DNA from: Liquorilactobacillus mali | GTDB lineage: Bacteria > Bacillota > Bacilli > Lactobacillales > Lactobacillaceae | DNA: 50,564 nt | Direction of reading: 5' to 3' | Assembly (NCBI RefSeq): GCF_001437155.1 | Contig: NZ_JQAR01000015.1 | Span: forward strand, 2,580-53,143 | Shown: positions 17,723 to 27,188 of the stretch, in pieces | Position numbering within the stretch: the stretch's first letter is position 1 | How the letters are laid out: every line of letters begins with the position of its first letter | Notes under the pieces: model-generated | What the model was told of the DNA's origin: nothing | What the model saw: only the letters and a program-made list of their open reading frames with translations | The model's database searches: none | Translations under genes and position numbers: made by a program

Positions 17723-18457
17723 TTAATTTAGTAAAAAATCTATAATCTGCTTAAAAATATTATTATCTTCGTGCAATCTACGATGATTTACTTTTCTATT
17801 TCTTACTATCTTTTCTCGATAATAGCCAACATCCTGCAGTAAATATCGTAAGGCTTTTGCAGAAGAAATAGATACCTTTCCATCAGAGAAGCCAGAATCA
17901 TTGTTACCTATGATATTAAAAACTTCAATGTCATCGTCAAGATTTTTACTACCCTTTTTTAATAATTTGTATCTAGTTGTTTGCCTTAAGGGAATTCCTT
18001 TCTCAGATAGTTGAACATCCTCAACCTCCGCAGAATCAGCACCTGGTTCAACATCTGCAAATGGTGCACCAAGCATTACCATTTTCTTTATTTTCGGCAG
18101 ATTCTCAATCTTCAAATTCGTCAACAAATATAGTGCACTAACTGCACCCATAGAATGTGCAATAATATCAAGCCGTTTGATACCATAATCTGCTCTCAGC
18201 TTGCTGAATATTTCACCCAGCCATACTCCCTGTTGTTCAACACTCTGTTTACCATTTCTGAAAATTATCTGAATCCCAGAATTCTTCGTGATTTTCTTCG
18301 TGTGAATTCTGATAATTCCCCTGTGCGAAACCGTAACAATAATCCGATTCGAAATAAATCGTCTTTTCTTTAATTTGTGTATCATACTAAAAAAAGACCA
18401 AAATCCCCCAGCATAACCATGTACAAAAACAAGCGGTTCGTTAAGCCTTTTGCCCAT
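17723..18457 (-). CDS. DUF915 family alpha/beta hydrolase
   Basis: This 244-residue protein has the alpha/beta-hydrolase pattern seen in the DUF915 family of lactobacilli and other Firmicutes. VFVHGYAGG near the N-terminus suits an oxyanion loop. IIAHSMGAVSALYLL near residue 100 carries the nucleophile Ser. The region NIIGNNDSGFSDGKVS suggests the acid residue and VNHRRLHE the catalytic His. Many relatives have a signal peptide, but none is visible here, so it is probably cytoplasmic. It is inserted between nusG and rplK, genes that are normally adjacent. The substrate is unknown. Confidence 0.8.
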   Translation of the reverse strand: MGKRLNEPLVFVHGYAGGFWSFFSMIHKLKKRRFISNRIIVTVSHRGIIRIHTKKITKNSGIQIIFRNGKQSVEQQGVWLGEIFSKLRADYGIKRLDIIAHSMGAVSALYLLTNLKIENLPKIKKMVMLGAPFADVEPGADSAEVEDVQLSEKGIPLRQTTRYKLLKKGSKNLDDDIEVFNIIGNNDSGFSDGKVSISSAKALRYLLQDVGYYREKIVRNRKVNHRRLHEDNNIFKQIIDFLLN

Positions 18458-18479
18458 CGTATCACTTTCTTTAAATAGA

Positions 18480-19031
18480 CTAAACTAATTTGTCAACCTG
18501 ATCATAGTTTAATTCAGTTGCAGTTTCTCGACCAAACATATCGATATTGACACGCAACTTCATTTTTTCCTTATCAACTTCGGTTATTTTACCAACTAGT
18601 CCTTTAAATGCTCCTTCGATAATCGTAACGGAATCGCCTACCTCAACATCAAAGTCTTGATGTCTCGAACTCATTCCTAACCTGCGCAGTATTAACTCAA
18701 CTTCATCTGAAAGCAGTGGTGCTGGCTTACTTCCTGCCCCATGAGATCCAACAAAACCAGTTACACCAGGAGTATTACGTGCAACATACCATGAACGATC
18801 TGTCATTACCATTTCAACTAAAACATACCCTGGAAATGTTTTTTTAGTTTCAACCTTATCTTTTCCTGACTTGGTCGTCTCAGTTTCTTCCTCTTCTGGG
18901 ACCACAACTCTAAAGATATAGTCTTCCATCCCCATTGATTGTGCACGTGACTCTAAATTTGTTCTTACTTTATTCTCATATCCTGAGTATGTGTGCAATA
19001 CATACCAATTTTTTTCAAATGATTCTGCCAT
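18480..19031 (-). CDS. nusG: Transcription termination/antitermination protein NusG
   Basis: NusG binds RNA polymerase and modulates pausing, termination and coupling to translation. The 183-residue protein has the N-terminal NGN domain (WYVLHTYSGYENKVRTNLE, FPGYVLVEMVM, NTPGVTGFVG) and a C-terminal KOW domain (VGDSVTIIEGAFKGLVGKI). A charged insert follows VVPEEEETE. GGAGG precedes the ATG. It has its own extended -10 promoter and a terminator-like hairpin in the leader, so it may be controlled separately from secE. Confidence 0.97.
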   Translation of the reverse strand: MAESFEKNWYVLHTYSGYENKVRTNLESRAQSMGMEDYIFRVVVPEEEETETTKSGKDKVETKKTFPGYVLVEMVMTDRSWYVARNTPGVTGFVGSHGAGSKPAPLLSDEVELILRRLGMSSRHQDFDVEVGDSVTIIEGAFKGLVGKITEVDKEKMKLRVNIDMFGRETATELNYDQVDKLV

Positions 19032-19065
19032 CAGATTATCCTCCTAAATTAATTAAAAAACAAAA

Positions 19066-19092
19066 TAAAAAAACCTCGAACATTCGAAGTTT
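19066..19092 (-). terminator. Terminator/attenuator in the nusG leader
   Basis: On the minus strand AAACTTCGAA (19092-19083) pairs with TTCGAGGTTT (19080-19071), one pair being G-U, followed by a long U-rich run. It lies after secE but also just downstream of a -10 element for nusG, so it could end the secE transcript, attenuate nusG, or both. Confidence 0.7.
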
Positions 19093-19106
19093 CCCCTACG
19101 AAAAGT

Positions 19107-19115
19107 AGTATATCA
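19107..19115 (-). promoter_or_regulatory. Extended -10 promoter of nusG
   Basis: TGATATACT on the minus strand (19115-19107) is an extended -10 element (TGnTATACT) with no good -35. Transcription would start near 19100, about 10 bases before the hairpin at 19066-19092. Confidence 0.5.
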
Positions 19116-19162
19116 TAAAAAGTTAAGAATTATCTACTATATCGTAGCTCTTTTAAAAATTA

Positions 19163-19330
19163 TTATGCAACAAAACTTACTACCCACTGTACGAGAAAAT
19201 CAACAACGGCAAAAAAGATTGCAAACATTACTGCAGTTGATATAACTGTTGCCGTATCACTGGTAGCCTCTTTCTTAGTCGGCCATGTAGTGTCTTTCAT
19301 GGTTTTAAAAACACTTTTAATAAATTTCAC
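19163..19330 (-). CDS. secE: Preprotein translocase subunit SecE
   Basis: SecE clamps the SecY channel and is essential for protein export. It was read directly from the minus strand as 55 residues starting at a GTG with AAGGAGG just upstream. The N-terminus has SVFKTMKDTTWPTKKEA, the conserved cytoplasmic amphipathic helix with the Trp-Pro signature. A single membrane span follows (VISTAVMFAIFFAVVDFLVQ). The ribosome binding site overlaps the rpmG stop codon. The order rpmG-secE-nusG is standard. Confidence 0.95.
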   Translation of the reverse strand: MKFIKSVFKTMKDTTWPTKKEATSDTATVISTAVMFAIFFAVVDFLVQWVVSFVA

Positions 19331-19342
19331 TGAAAATCCTCC

Positions 19343-19492
19343 TTACCGCGTCTCTCGGTGCAAAGTATGTTTATTACAATATTTACAAAATTTCTTAACC
19401 TCTAGTCGTTCCTGTCTAGCTGGATTAGCAGCAATAATGTAATTACGCGAACCACATACTGAACAAGCTAGAGCGATCTTCTTCTGCGCCAT
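19343..19492 (-). CDS. rpmG: 50S ribosomal protein L33 (zinc type)
   Basis: This 49-residue ribosomal protein was read directly from the sequence. It begins [10 protein letters not shown] and ends in HRETR. The two pairs CSVC and CKYC form a zinc ribbon, so this is the zinc-dependent paralogue. Firmicutes usually have more than one L33 and swap in a zinc-free form under zinc starvation. GGAGAAA precedes the ATG. It is 12 bp upstream of secE and 55 bp after rae1. Confidence 0.94.
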   Translation of the reverse strand: MAQKKIALACSVCGSRNYIIAANPARQERLEVKKFCKYCNKHTLHRETR

Positions 19493-19546
19493 AATGTTTC
19501 TCCTATCGATTATCAGACTAACTCTACCATGATAATCCTTTTTCTG

Positions 19547-20083
19547 TCAATTGTCGTTTTTATCCTTAGACATATTGTCTCGCAAATCGGCTAAGCGTGA
19601 CAGCTGCTCCTCATTCCATGGTACTCTTCTGACCGCAGCTTCATCTTGATATTTTTTTGCCTGCTTCTTGACATCCTTCTTAGCTCTACCAATATCTTGA
19701 TACAATTCCCAAGCTGGTATACGTAATGCTCCCTGAGAAAAAATTGTCCATTGCTCTGCCTGATCACTTGTTGCGACAGTTACTTGTGTCAACCTAGTCT
19801 GTAGTTTCTTTGCCAACGATTCAATATACGAGTCGGCAGTCTGCTCCTCCGCAGTCCAGATAATCTCTAACCCGTATTGTTGATAATTCTTGCTCAGACC
19901 GGGAACATACATCGCATCAAAAACAACAATGATATGATAGTTTCTTTGTTTCTTATAATTAGACAAAACATGCAGCAATGTATCACGTGCTTCTTCCAAA
20001 TGTCCCGATAATTTCAACTTATTTAGTTGTGGCCAATTGCCAATCATATTATAAGCATCAACGATTAGAATGTTCTTCTTCAT
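19547..20083 (-). CDS. rae1: NYN-domain ribosome-associated endonuclease Rae1 (YacP)
   Basis: Rae1/YacP enters the ribosomal A site and cuts certain mRNAs in a translation-dependent way in Bacillus subtilis. The 178-residue protein has a PIN-like NYN fold: ILIVDAYNMIGNW with the first acidic residue, VVFDAMYVPG, and TAEEQTADSYIESLA plus VATSDQAEQ with the remaining acidic cluster. It ends in a Lys-rich helical tail. It follows rlmB by 2 bp, as in other Firmicutes. In Bacillus sigH follows yacP; here rpmG comes next. Confidence 0.9.
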   Translation of the reverse strand: MKKNILIVDAYNMIGNWPQLNKLKLSGHLEEARDTLLHVLSNYKKQRNYHIIVVFDAMYVPGLSKNYQQYGLEIIWTAEEQTADSYIESLAKKLQTRLTQVTVATSDQAEQWTIFSQGALRIPAWELYQDIGRAKKDVKKQAKKYQDEAAVRRVPWNEEQLSRLADLRDNMSKDKNDN

Positions 20084-20085
20084 CT

Positions 20086-20835
20086 TTAATTACCCCGCGA
20101 AGAAAATCCTTGATATATCAACAAGCTTGCTGCCACACTCGCATTTAGACTTTGGACGTGTCCAATCATTGGTATTGTTAACATTTCATCACACTCTTTC
20201 TTCAGAAGAGGTGAAATTCCCTTGCCTTCATTGCCAATTACTAATGCAACAGCTCCAGTTGCATTCCACTTTCGAAAGTCGGTTCCATTCATATCAGTTC
20301 CAAAAACCCAAACATTCTTTTTCTTGAGTTCCTTAACAAGCTGTACTAAATTAGTAACCCGTGCAACAGGAACATGCTCAATTGCTCCAGTTGATGTCTT
20401 TGCTACCGTTGAAGTTAGCTGAACAGCACGTCTTTTAGGAATAATAATACCATGTACTCCCGCAGCATCAGCAGTCCGCATGATTGAGCCTAAATTATGT
20501 GGATCTTCAATCCCATCTAAAATCAAGAAAAAAGGGTCTTCATTCTTGATGGCAGCAGCCTTGAATAGATCATCGATCTCGGCATACTTATAGGCAGCGA
20601 TGGCAACTACCACTCCTTGATGGTTTTGCCCATCAGACAATAAATCCAGCTTGCTTTTAGGAACCTTCGAGACAATAATTTTCTTTTTCTGGGCTAGTGT
20701 AATAATATCGCGAATGGCATCCGACTTTAATTCTTCCTGTACGAAAACCTTATTAATATCCTGATTGCTTTTGAGCGTTTCAGTTGCTGGGTGCCGTCCT
20801 ATAACGAACTCAGTATCTTTATTTGTATCGACCAA
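20086..20835 (-). CDS. rlmB: 23S rRNA (guanosine2251-2'-O)-methyltransferase RlmB
   Basis: RlmB methylates G2251 in the peptidyl-transferase P loop. The SpoU-type SPOUT motifs are plain: LDGIEDPHNLGSIMRTADA, IGNEGKGIS and PMIGHVQSLNASVAASLLIYQ. The open frame starts at a TTG at 20856, but the AAGGAG lies within its second to fourth codons. A TTG at 20835, nine bases after that site and just past the mrnC stop, is therefore the more likely start, giving 249 residues. Either start leaves the substrate-binding N-terminal domain intact. It sits between mrnC and rae1. Confidence 0.92.
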   Translation of the reverse strand: MVDTNKDTEFVIGRHPATETLKSNQDINKVFVQEELKSDAIRDIITLAQKKKIIVSKVPKSKLDLLSDGQNHQGVVVAIAAYKYAEIDDLFKAAAIKNEDPFFLILDGIEDPHNLGSIMRTADAAGVHGIIIPKRRAVQLTSTVAKTSTGAIEHVPVARVTNLVQLVKELKKKNVWVFGTDMNGTDFRKWNATGAVALVIGNEGKGISPLLKKECDEMLTIPMIGHVQSLNASVAASLLIYQGFSSRGN

Positions 20836-20836
20836 A

Positions 20837-21241
20837 TTATTTTTGCTCCTTTTCAATCATTTCAATACACCATTGAGCTAGTTCAGTAACTCGGCTTTCC
20901 TGATTACTTAAAAACAAATAACCGAATAATGCCTCAAAACCAGTTGAAATACGATAAGTAATTACTGCCGTATTCTTTGCTGAAGTATGACTCTTGGCAT
21001 TTCTTCCACGTCTAAAATATTCTAATTCCGTTTCATTCAAAATATCTTGTTCCTGCATTTTTTCAGCCAGAAATGATTGCGCCTTTGCTGAAACATAATG
21101 AGTGGCGGTCTTATGAAGATGGTTTGGCTTTGTTAATCCCTTAGCAAGTAAATGTTTACGGACATATACCTCATAAATTGCGTCACCCATATATGCTAGT
21201 GCAATCCCATTTACTTGTTCGAAATTATTTTTTTCATTCAT
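20837..21241 (-). CDS. mrnC: Mini-ribonuclease III
   Basis: MrnC is an RNase III catalytic domain without the double-stranded RNA-binding domain; it matures 23S rRNA. The 134 residues contain [17 protein letters not shown], with the acidic metal ligands, and FRRGRNAKS. It overlaps the cysS 3' end by 8 bp, where GGTGGAAG provides a ribosome binding site, and ends at the rlmB start. The gltX-cysS-mrnC-rlmB-rae1 order matches other Firmicutes except that cysE is missing. Confidence 0.95.
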   Translation of the reverse strand: MNEKNNFEQVNGIALAYMGDAIYEVYVRKHLLAKGLTKPNHLHKTATHYVSAKAQSFLAEKMQEQDILNETELEYFRRGRNAKSHTSAKNTAVITYRISTGFEALFGYLFLSNQESRVTELAQWCIEMIEKEQK

Positions 21242-22655
21242 CTTTCTTCCACCTTGTTCCCTGTGCAGTATCTTCCAATATAATGCCCTTTTCCTTTAAC
21301 AAATCCCTAATTGTGTCGCTCTTTTCAAAGTCATGGTTCTTGCGTGCTTCATTGCGCTGCTCAATTAGTTCTTCGATTTCTTTTACATCAACATCTGCTT
21401 CTTTATGAACATTCAAAAAAACACCAAAAATATTCAGTTCCTCGACCAACGCTGACATGAACTCTTCCAAAGTACTTTTTACTACTTGAGTTTCAGAGCT
21501 GTAAACATTCAGCCGCTTAGCTAAATCATAGACAACCGTAATTGCATTTTGAACGTTGAAATCATCATCCATTGCAGCTTCAAAATCAACTTTTTGCTGT
21601 GCTAAATATTTTTTACTTTCACCATTAATTTGCGCATCCACAGCATCTTTTAGGCGATAAGCAGCATTGTCATATGCCCCTTGCAGTTTCTTTAAATTTG
21701 CAGCTGCATCTTCTAAATTAGCCTGACTGTACTTGATTGGCCGCCGATACTGAGTCGTTGCCATAAAGAATCTTAAAACTTGCGGATTGACTTTTTTGAC
21801 AATATCGTGAACAGTAATGAAGTTGCCCAATGATTTACTCATTTTTTCCTCATCTTCACCAATTGTGACAAAGCCATTATGCAACCAATAGTTTGCAAAT
21901 TTCTTACCCGTTTTAGCTTCACTCTGTGCAATCTCATTTTCATGATGAGGAAATTCTAAGTCTTGTCCACCGGCATGTATATCAATTGTATCACCCAAAA
22001 GTTTTGTTGCCATGACAGAACATTCAATGTGCCAACCAGGCCGTCCATTTCCCCAAGGTGATTTCCAGAAGATTTCATCTTTCTTTGCAGCCTTCCAAAG
22101 AGCAAAATCTAAAGGATCTTCCTTTTTTTGAATTTCATCATCATTGAGCCGCTGACTTGCTCCTTGCTCCAGTTCATCGATCGATTGCCCAGAAAGCTGT
22201 CCATAATTAGCAAATTTACGGGCTCGATAATAGACATCTCCCTGTGATTCATATGCATATCCCTTAGCAATTAATACCTGGATAAAATTAATAATATCAT
22301 CCATTGTATCCATTACTCGTGGATTCAAAGTTGCTCGCTTGATATTAAGTGCATCTGTGTCTTCATAGAAGGCTTTAATATATTTATCAGAAACTTCACG
22401 CGGAGTAATCTTGAGTTTCTTGCTAGCAGCAATGATTTTATCATCAACATCCGTGAAATTTGAAACATAATTAACATGGAACCCGCGATACTCAAAATAT
22501 CGCCGGATTGTATCAAAAGCTATTGCACTTCGCGCATTTCCAATATGGATGTAGTTGTATACAGTTGGACCACATACATACATTGTAATCTGCCCCGGAC
22601 TAAGGGGGGTGAAATCTTCTTTTTCATTTGTGAGCGTATTATAGAGTTGAATCAT
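21234..22655 (-). CDS. cysS: Cysteine-tRNA ligase
   Basis: CysS charges tRNA-Cys. The 473-residue class I synthetase has the zinc-site Cys28 in [14 protein letters not shown] at residues 37-40, KMSKSLGN near residue 268, and the WHIECS and [10 protein letters not shown] zinc and binding segments. GGAG with 9-nt spacing precedes the ATG. In Bacillus cysE lies between gltX and cysS; here the 317-bp gap holds a dispersed repeat instead. A TATAAT at 22687-22682 may give cysS its own promoter. No T-box is visible. Confidence 0.97.
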   Translation of the reverse strand: MIQLYNTLTNEKEDFTPLSPGQITMYVCGPTVYNYIHIGNARSAIAFDTIRRYFEYRGFHVNYVSNFTDVDDKIIAASKKLKITPREVSDKYIKAFYEDTDALNIKRATLNPRVMDTMDDIINFIQVLIAKGYAYESQGDVYYRARKFANYGQLSGQSIDELEQGASQRLNDDEIQKKEDPLDFALWKAAKKDEIFWKSPWGNGRPGWHIECSVMATKLLGDTIDIHAGGQDLEFPHHENEIAQSEAKTGKKFANYWLHNGFVTIGEDEEKMSKSLGNFITVHDIVKKVNPQVLRFFMATTQYRRPIKYSQANLEDAAANLKKLQGAYDNAAYRLKDAVDAQINGESKKYLAQQKVDFEAAMDDDFNVQNAITVVYDLAKRLNVYSSETQVVKSTLEEFMSALVEELNIFGVFLNVHKEADVDVKEIEELIEQRNEARKNHDFEKSDTIRDLLKEKGIILEDTAQGTRWKKDE

Positions 22656-22681
22656 TCACTGCTTCTCCTTTTTTACTCTTA

Positions 22682-22826
22682 ATTATATACGATTATCCGA
22701 TAAAGTGGTAGAAACTCCTCAAGTCTCTTGTAAGATACAAAAAGGATGTATCGTACGAGTCGATAAAATCTAACACAAATTTTAAGCATATTTTTTTCAT
22801 AAGTGCTTCGAAGTTAGACAGAGGAG
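22682..22826 (-). promoter_or_regulatory. cysS upstream region with inverted repeats
   Basis: This non-coding stretch holds a candidate -10 TATAAT (22687-22682), a hairpin GATACA/TGTATC (22734-22739 with 22747-22752), and a wider inverted pair AAACTCCTC (22712-22720) with GAGGAGTTT (22821-22829). No convincing -35 or riboswitch is seen. Confidence 0.35.
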
Positions 22827-22903
22827 TTTGACTTATGGAACATGTTTATCCGAAAGCCAATAAAAGGACTAGATCAAAATTCAACTTTTGACCCAGCCCT
22901 CTG
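22827..22903 (-). repeat. Dispersed intergenic repeat, copy A (gltX 3' end)
   Basis: This is an inverted copy of the family also found near 30291, 31187, 36283 and 43717. The palindrome is 22864-22899 and the tail, read on the minus strand, is ATAAACATGTTCCATAAGTC plus AAA (22850-22827). The A-C mismatches on the plus strand become G-U pairs in minus-strand RNA, and TTTTATT follows. It therefore suits termination of gltX. Confidence 0.75.
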
Positions 22904-22972
22904 TACAAAATTACAAATAAATGTGCCTAAAAATTAGCCTTCTTCAAAAATATCCACAACTAAGAAATACAA

Positions 22973-24457
22973 CTACATCTCAGCTAATGTCTTTTTAAGA
23001 TGCTTCAGAGCTTTCTCTTTACCCAATAGTTCAATCGAAGCTGCAAGTTCTGGACCGTGCGTTTCGCGTGTGGTTGCAATTCTAATAGGCATATAAAGCT
23101 TTCTGCCCCTAATCCCAGTTTCTTTTTGAATCGCATAAATAGTATTTTGAATCTCGGTAGCATCAAAAATTGGCAATTCTGCTACTTTCTTCGCAAATTC
23201 ATTCAACACTGTCTTTGCACTCTCGTCACTCAATTCCTTCATTGCTGCTTCATCCAATTTTGGTGGTTCATCGAAGAATATTTCTGATAATTTTACAATT
23301 TCACCTGTATAAGACATTTGTTGTTTAAACAAACTGATCAATTTACGAGCCCATTCAATCGTTTTAGGATCAGGATTTTTCTCGACCTTGCCCGCCTTAA
23401 TAAGCTGCTTAAGTGCAGAATCAACAACACCGTCTTCTTTAGCATTTTTAACATATTGATTATTAATCCATTCAAGTTTCTTACCATCAAATGATGCAGG
23501 TGAACGACTCAAACGTTTTGGATCAAACATACTGATCAGTTCTTTGCGATTGAAGATTTCTTTTTCTCCCACCGGAGACCATCCCAATAATGTAATGAAA
23601 TTGAACATTGCATCTGGCAAATATCCTAATGCACGGTATTGTTCAATAAACTGAAGAACGCTTTCGTCACGCTTACTCAACTTTTTACCGGTCTCAGTAT
23701 TAATGATTAATGTCATATGTCCAAACACTGGTGGTTCCCAGCCAAATGCTTCGTATACAACTAATTGTTTTGGCGTATTGGCAATATGATCATCACCACG
23801 TAACACATGAGTGATTTCCATCATATGATCATCTACAACAACTGCGAAGTTATATGTAGGTACACCATCGCGCTTTTGAATAACAAAATCTCCACCAATT
23901 GTGTTCGAATCAAAGCTGATATGACCCTTGACCATGTCATCGAATTCATAGGTTTTGTTTTCTGGTACTCTAATTCTTACAACTGGCTTTAGTCCAGCTG
24001 CACGTGCTTCTGCTTGCTTTTTTGAAATTTCTTCATCAGACATACCTGCATATTCATAGATATATCGTGGTGCCTCACCATTTGCCTTTTGTTCTTCACG
24101 TTGTGCATTCAATTCATCTTCAGTCATGTAAGACTCATAGGCAAGACCCTTATCCAATAATTGCTTAATCAAAGGTAAATAAATTGCTTGTCTTTCAGAC
24201 TGGCGGTATGGTCCAAAGTCTCCTGGCTTATCAGGGCCTTCATCCCAGTCAATCCCCAACCATGTTAAATTCTCTAATTGACTTCTTTCACCGTCTGCAA
24301 TGTTCCTTTTAGAATCAGTATCTTCAATTCTGATAACCATGGTTCCGTTATTATGTCTTGCAAACAAATAGTTAAACAATGCAGTTCGTGCATTCCCTAT
24401 ATGCAAATGCCCCGTTGGACTTGGTGCATAACGCACACGAATTTTTTTATCTACCAA
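22973..24457 (-). CDS. gltX: Glutamate-tRNA ligase
   Basis: GltX charges tRNA-Glu and, in bacteria lacking GlnRS, also mischarges tRNA-Gln for the GatCAB pathway. The 494-residue class I enzyme has [20 protein letters not shown] at residues 11-30 and KLSKRDES near residue 255. The start is a TTG preceded by GAGGCG. Its tRNA partners, tRNA-Glu(TTC) and tRNA-Gln(TTG), are both in this window. The gene stands between yacL and cysS; copy A of the repeat family lies at its 3' end. Confidence 0.97.
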   Translation of the reverse strand: MVDKKIRVRYAPSPTGHLHIGNARTALFNYLFARHNNGTMVIRIEDTDSKRNIADGERSQLENLTWLGIDWDEGPDKPGDFGPYRQSERQAIYLPLIKQLLDKGLAYESYMTEDELNAQREEQKANGEAPRYIYEYAGMSDEEISKKQAEARAAGLKPVVRIRVPENKTYEFDDMVKGHISFDSNTIGGDFVIQKRDGVPTYNFAVVVDDHMMEITHVLRGDDHIANTPKQLVVYEAFGWEPPVFGHMTLIINTETGKKLSKRDESVLQFIEQYRALGYLPDAMFNFITLLGWSPVGEKEIFNRKELISMFDPKRLSRSPASFDGKKLEWINNQYVKNAKEDGVVDSALKQLIKAGKVEKNPDPKTIEWARKLISLFKQQMSYTGEIVKLSEIFFDEPPKLDEAAMKELSDESAKTVLNEFAKKVAELPIFDATEIQNTIYAIQKETGIRGRKLYMPIRIATTRETHGPELAASIELLGKEKALKHLKKTLAEM

Positions 24458-24585
24458 TTATAGCGCCTCTTTCTTTTTCTGAATTGATTAATCAAACTAA
24501 ATTTCATAGTCAAAATAATCGATACACCGATAATTTTACAATGAATATGCAGAAAAATAAACCAACTAGATAAAAATTTCCTATT

Positions 24586-25713
24586 TTAATTATTTTCTTT
24601 TATTCCTCTTGTTGAATGTACAGGTTTAGCAAAGATCATTCTCCCTGCGTCTGTCTGCAATGCACTTGTCACTACCACTTCAATTGGATTGTTCAAATAA
24701 AATCTTCCATCTTCAACAACAATCATCGTTCCATCGTCTAAGTATGCAACCCCTTGCTGCCTTTCAGTACCATTCTTGATAACCGTGACCGTGAGCTTCT
24801 CCCCAGGTACCACTCTAGGCTTTAGAGCTTTTGCCAATGCATTAACGTTTAATACTTCAACATTCTGAAACTCACTAACCTTGTTTAAATTATAATCATT
24901 CGTAACAATCACTGCATCCAAGAGTTTAGCTAATTTAATCAACTTGCTATCAACCTCTTGAATATCATCAAAATCGCCTTCATACATTTCAACAGGTATT
25001 TTCTTTTCATCTCGCAGCTTATTAAGAATATCAAGTCCCCGTCTGCCACGAACCCTCTTAATACTGTCTGCAGAATCAGCGATATACTGCAGCTCATACA
25101 ATACAAAATTAGGCACAATCAGTGTTCCCTCGATAAATCCAGTATTAACCAAATCATAGATTCGGCCATCAATCAAGATATTTGTATCCAAAAGTTTTAG
25201 GCGATGAAAATTATCCCCAGTCTTTCGTTCCAAGACACTGGCATTATCCGCACTCTCAGTCTTTTTTTCTGTTCGCAGTTTCCTGCTGTTCATAAGTTTT
25301 TTAAAGAAATCTAAATGATTCTTCCCTACGAAATATCCTAAGTAACCAAATATAACCATCAAAACAATAGGGATCACTGTATTCAATAAAAATACCTGTG
25401 AACGCGAAACCAAAGTTGATATCAAGGCGGCTATCATTAAACCTACGACAACCGAAAGACTTGTTGAAATTATTACATACGGATTCTGCTGTGCCAAGTT
25501 GTTCTCTAGTCTCTTTATTAATCTTTCCAAGGGTTCAGTCACAAATATCGAGACGACATGCATCACTGCCAACCCAATTAAAATATTTACAGCAAAATTA
25601 TTAATCCAGATATGATCTGAGAGACCTACCAATAACCAGATTGGTGGCATAAAGGTGTACCCTGCACCAACTCCTAGTACTGCGAGTACAACTTTTATCA
25701 TTATTTTTCTCAT
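24586..25713 (-). CDS. yacL: PIN/TRAM domain membrane protein YacL
   Basis: YacL-type proteins join an N-terminal membrane domain to a PIN nuclease-like domain and a C-terminal TRAM RNA-binding domain; the cellular role is unproven. The 375-residue protein has about four hydrophobic segments up to residue ~130 and a PIN domain beginning LLDTNILIDGRIYDLVNTGF. Further PIN acidic residues are in VRGRRGLDIL and VIVTNDYNLNKV. The TRAM-like end includes VAYLDDGTMIVVEDGRFYL. AAGGAG sits before the ATG. It follows radA by about 20 bp, the conserved radA-yacL pair. Confidence 0.93.
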   Translation of the reverse strand: MRKIMIKVVLAVLGVGAGYTFMPPIWLLVGLSDHIWINNFAVNILIGLAVMHVVSIFVTEPLERLIKRLENNLAQQNPYVIISTSLSVVVGLMIAALISTLVSRSQVFLLNTVIPIVLMVIFGYLGYFVGKNHLDFFKKLMNSRKLRTEKKTESADNASVLERKTGDNFHRLKLLDTNILIDGRIYDLVNTGFIEGTLIVPNFVLYELQYIADSADSIKRVRGRRGLDILNKLRDEKKIPVEMYEGDFDDIQEVDSKLIKLAKLLDAVIVTNDYNLNKVSEFQNVEVLNVNALAKALKPRVVPGEKLTVTVIKNGTERQQGVAYLDDGTMIVVEDGRFYLNNPIEVVVTSALQTDAGRMIFAKPVHSTRGIKENN

Positions 25714-25734
25714 TTCCTTCTCCTTCCTAAATTA

Positions 25735-27105
25735 TTAGTTAAAAGTTACTTTCAGTGCCTCACTTAAAGTCGAAACACCGACAACCTTTATATTTTTTGG
25801 GGGAGTCCATCCAGCCAAATTATTTTTAGGCAAAATTACTCTTTTAAACCCAAGTTTAGCTGCCTCAGCGACCCTTTGCTCAATTCGATTAACTCTTCTG
25901 ATTTCACCGGTTAATCCGAGTTCTCCAATGAAACAATCGGTTGCTTGCGATTGAGCATCACGATAACTTGAAACAATACTGACCGCAATTGCTAAGTCAA
26001 TGGCCGGTTCATCTAGCTTCACCCCACCGGCTGCCTTTAAATATGCATCCTGATTTTGTAAAAGCAGACCCGCACGTTTCTCAAGAACAGCCATAATCAA
26101 AGAGATTCGGTTGTGATCTAATCCCGTCGTAGTTCGCTTGGCATTTCCAAAAGCAGTTGGTGTAACAAGTGCCTGAATTTCAACCAAAATCGGACGTGTT
26201 CCCTCTAGAGAGACAACAATGGCAGAGCCGGTCGCTCCACTGAGTCGTTCTTCTAAAAAAATCTCAGAAGGGTTTTGAACTTCGTACAACCCTCCTTCTT
26301 TCATTTCGAAAATTCCAATTTCATTTGTCGAGCCAAATCTATTTTTTACAGCTCTAAGAATTCGATAAGCGTGGTGCAAGTCTCCCTCAAAATATAAGAC
26401 TGTATCAACCATATGTTCCAGTATTTTTGGACCAGCAATTGCTCCACCCTTGGTAACATGACCAACTATGAAAATAGTTATACCGTTAGTCTTTGCAATC
26501 TGCATTAACTCAGCTGTAACCTCCCTGATCTGTGCCACGCTCCCAACTGCAGAAGACATCTCAGGTTCCTGCATGGTCTGAACAGAATCGATGACTACAA
26601 AATCAGGCTTCAACTTATCAATGTATTGGTGAATACTTGTCATATCAGTCTCTGGGTATAGATAAAATTGCTGTCCTTTTACTCCCAAGCGCTGTGCCCG
26701 CAGCTTGATTTGCATTGCACTTTCCTCACCGGATACATATAAAACCGTTAATTTCTGTTTTGCCAGCTGTCCCGAAAGTTGAAGCAATAGCGTGGACTTT
26801 CCAATCCCAGGATCACCACCTATTAGGATAAGCGAACCCGGCACGATCCCTCCACCTAAAACTCGATCAAGTTCAACCGATGCAGTCGTTGTTCGCGGAT
26901 TATCTTGCACATCCACTTCATCAATTAATTGTGGTTTAGGACTGTTACCGCTAAAACTAACCCTCGTTTTTTTATTAGTTTTATTGGATTTTTCAACCTC
27001 TTCAACTAGAGTATTCCATGCACCACAATTTGGACAGCGCCCCAAATATCGTGGTGAAGAGTACCCACAATCTTGACACACATACTGTGTTTTAATCTTG
27101 ACCAC
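25735..27105 (-). CDS. radA: DNA repair protein RadA
   Basis: RadA is a RecA-related, DnaB-like motor that processes branched recombination intermediates. The 456-residue protein has the N-terminal zinc finger (Cys10, Cys13, Cys24, Cys27), Walker [11 protein letters not shown] near residue 93, the RadA motif [15 protein letters not shown], and a Lon-like C-terminal domain ([16 protein letters not shown]). A GTG start follows GAAGG. It lies upstream of yacL on the same strand. Confidence 0.97.
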   Translation of the reverse strand: MVKIKTQYVCQDCGYSSPRYLGRCPNCGAWNTLVEEVEKSNKTNKKTRVSFSGNSPKPQLIDEVDVQDNPRTTTASVELDRVLGGGIVPGSLILIGGDPGIGKSTLLLQLSGQLAKQKLTVLYVSGEESAMQIKLRAQRLGVKGQQFYLYPETDMTSIHQYIDKLKPDFVVIDSVQTMQEPEMSSAVGSVAQIREVTAELMQIAKTNGITIFIVGHVTKGGAIAGPKILEHMVDTVLYFEGDLHHAYRILRAVKNRFGSTNEIGIFEMKEGGLYEVQNPSEIFLEERLSGATGSAIVVSLEGTRPILVEIQALVTPTAFGNAKRTTTGLDHNRISLIMAVLEKRAGLLLQNQDAYLKAAGGVKLDEPAIDLAIAVSIVSSYRDAQSQATDCFIGELGLTGEIRRVNRIEQRVAEAAKLGFKRVILPKNNLAGWTPPKNIKVVGVSTLSEALKVTFN

Positions 27106-27188
27106 TTGCTAGCCTTCTTTCGCTTACTAGATTCATCATAGCATGTTTGCTTATTTTTAAGCGTGTTTCCTTCATTCTTTAATTTTTT

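Noticed and set aside
22656-22972. A T-box leader for cysS
   Set aside because: The T-box core (AGGGTGGNACCGCG) is not present on the minus strand.
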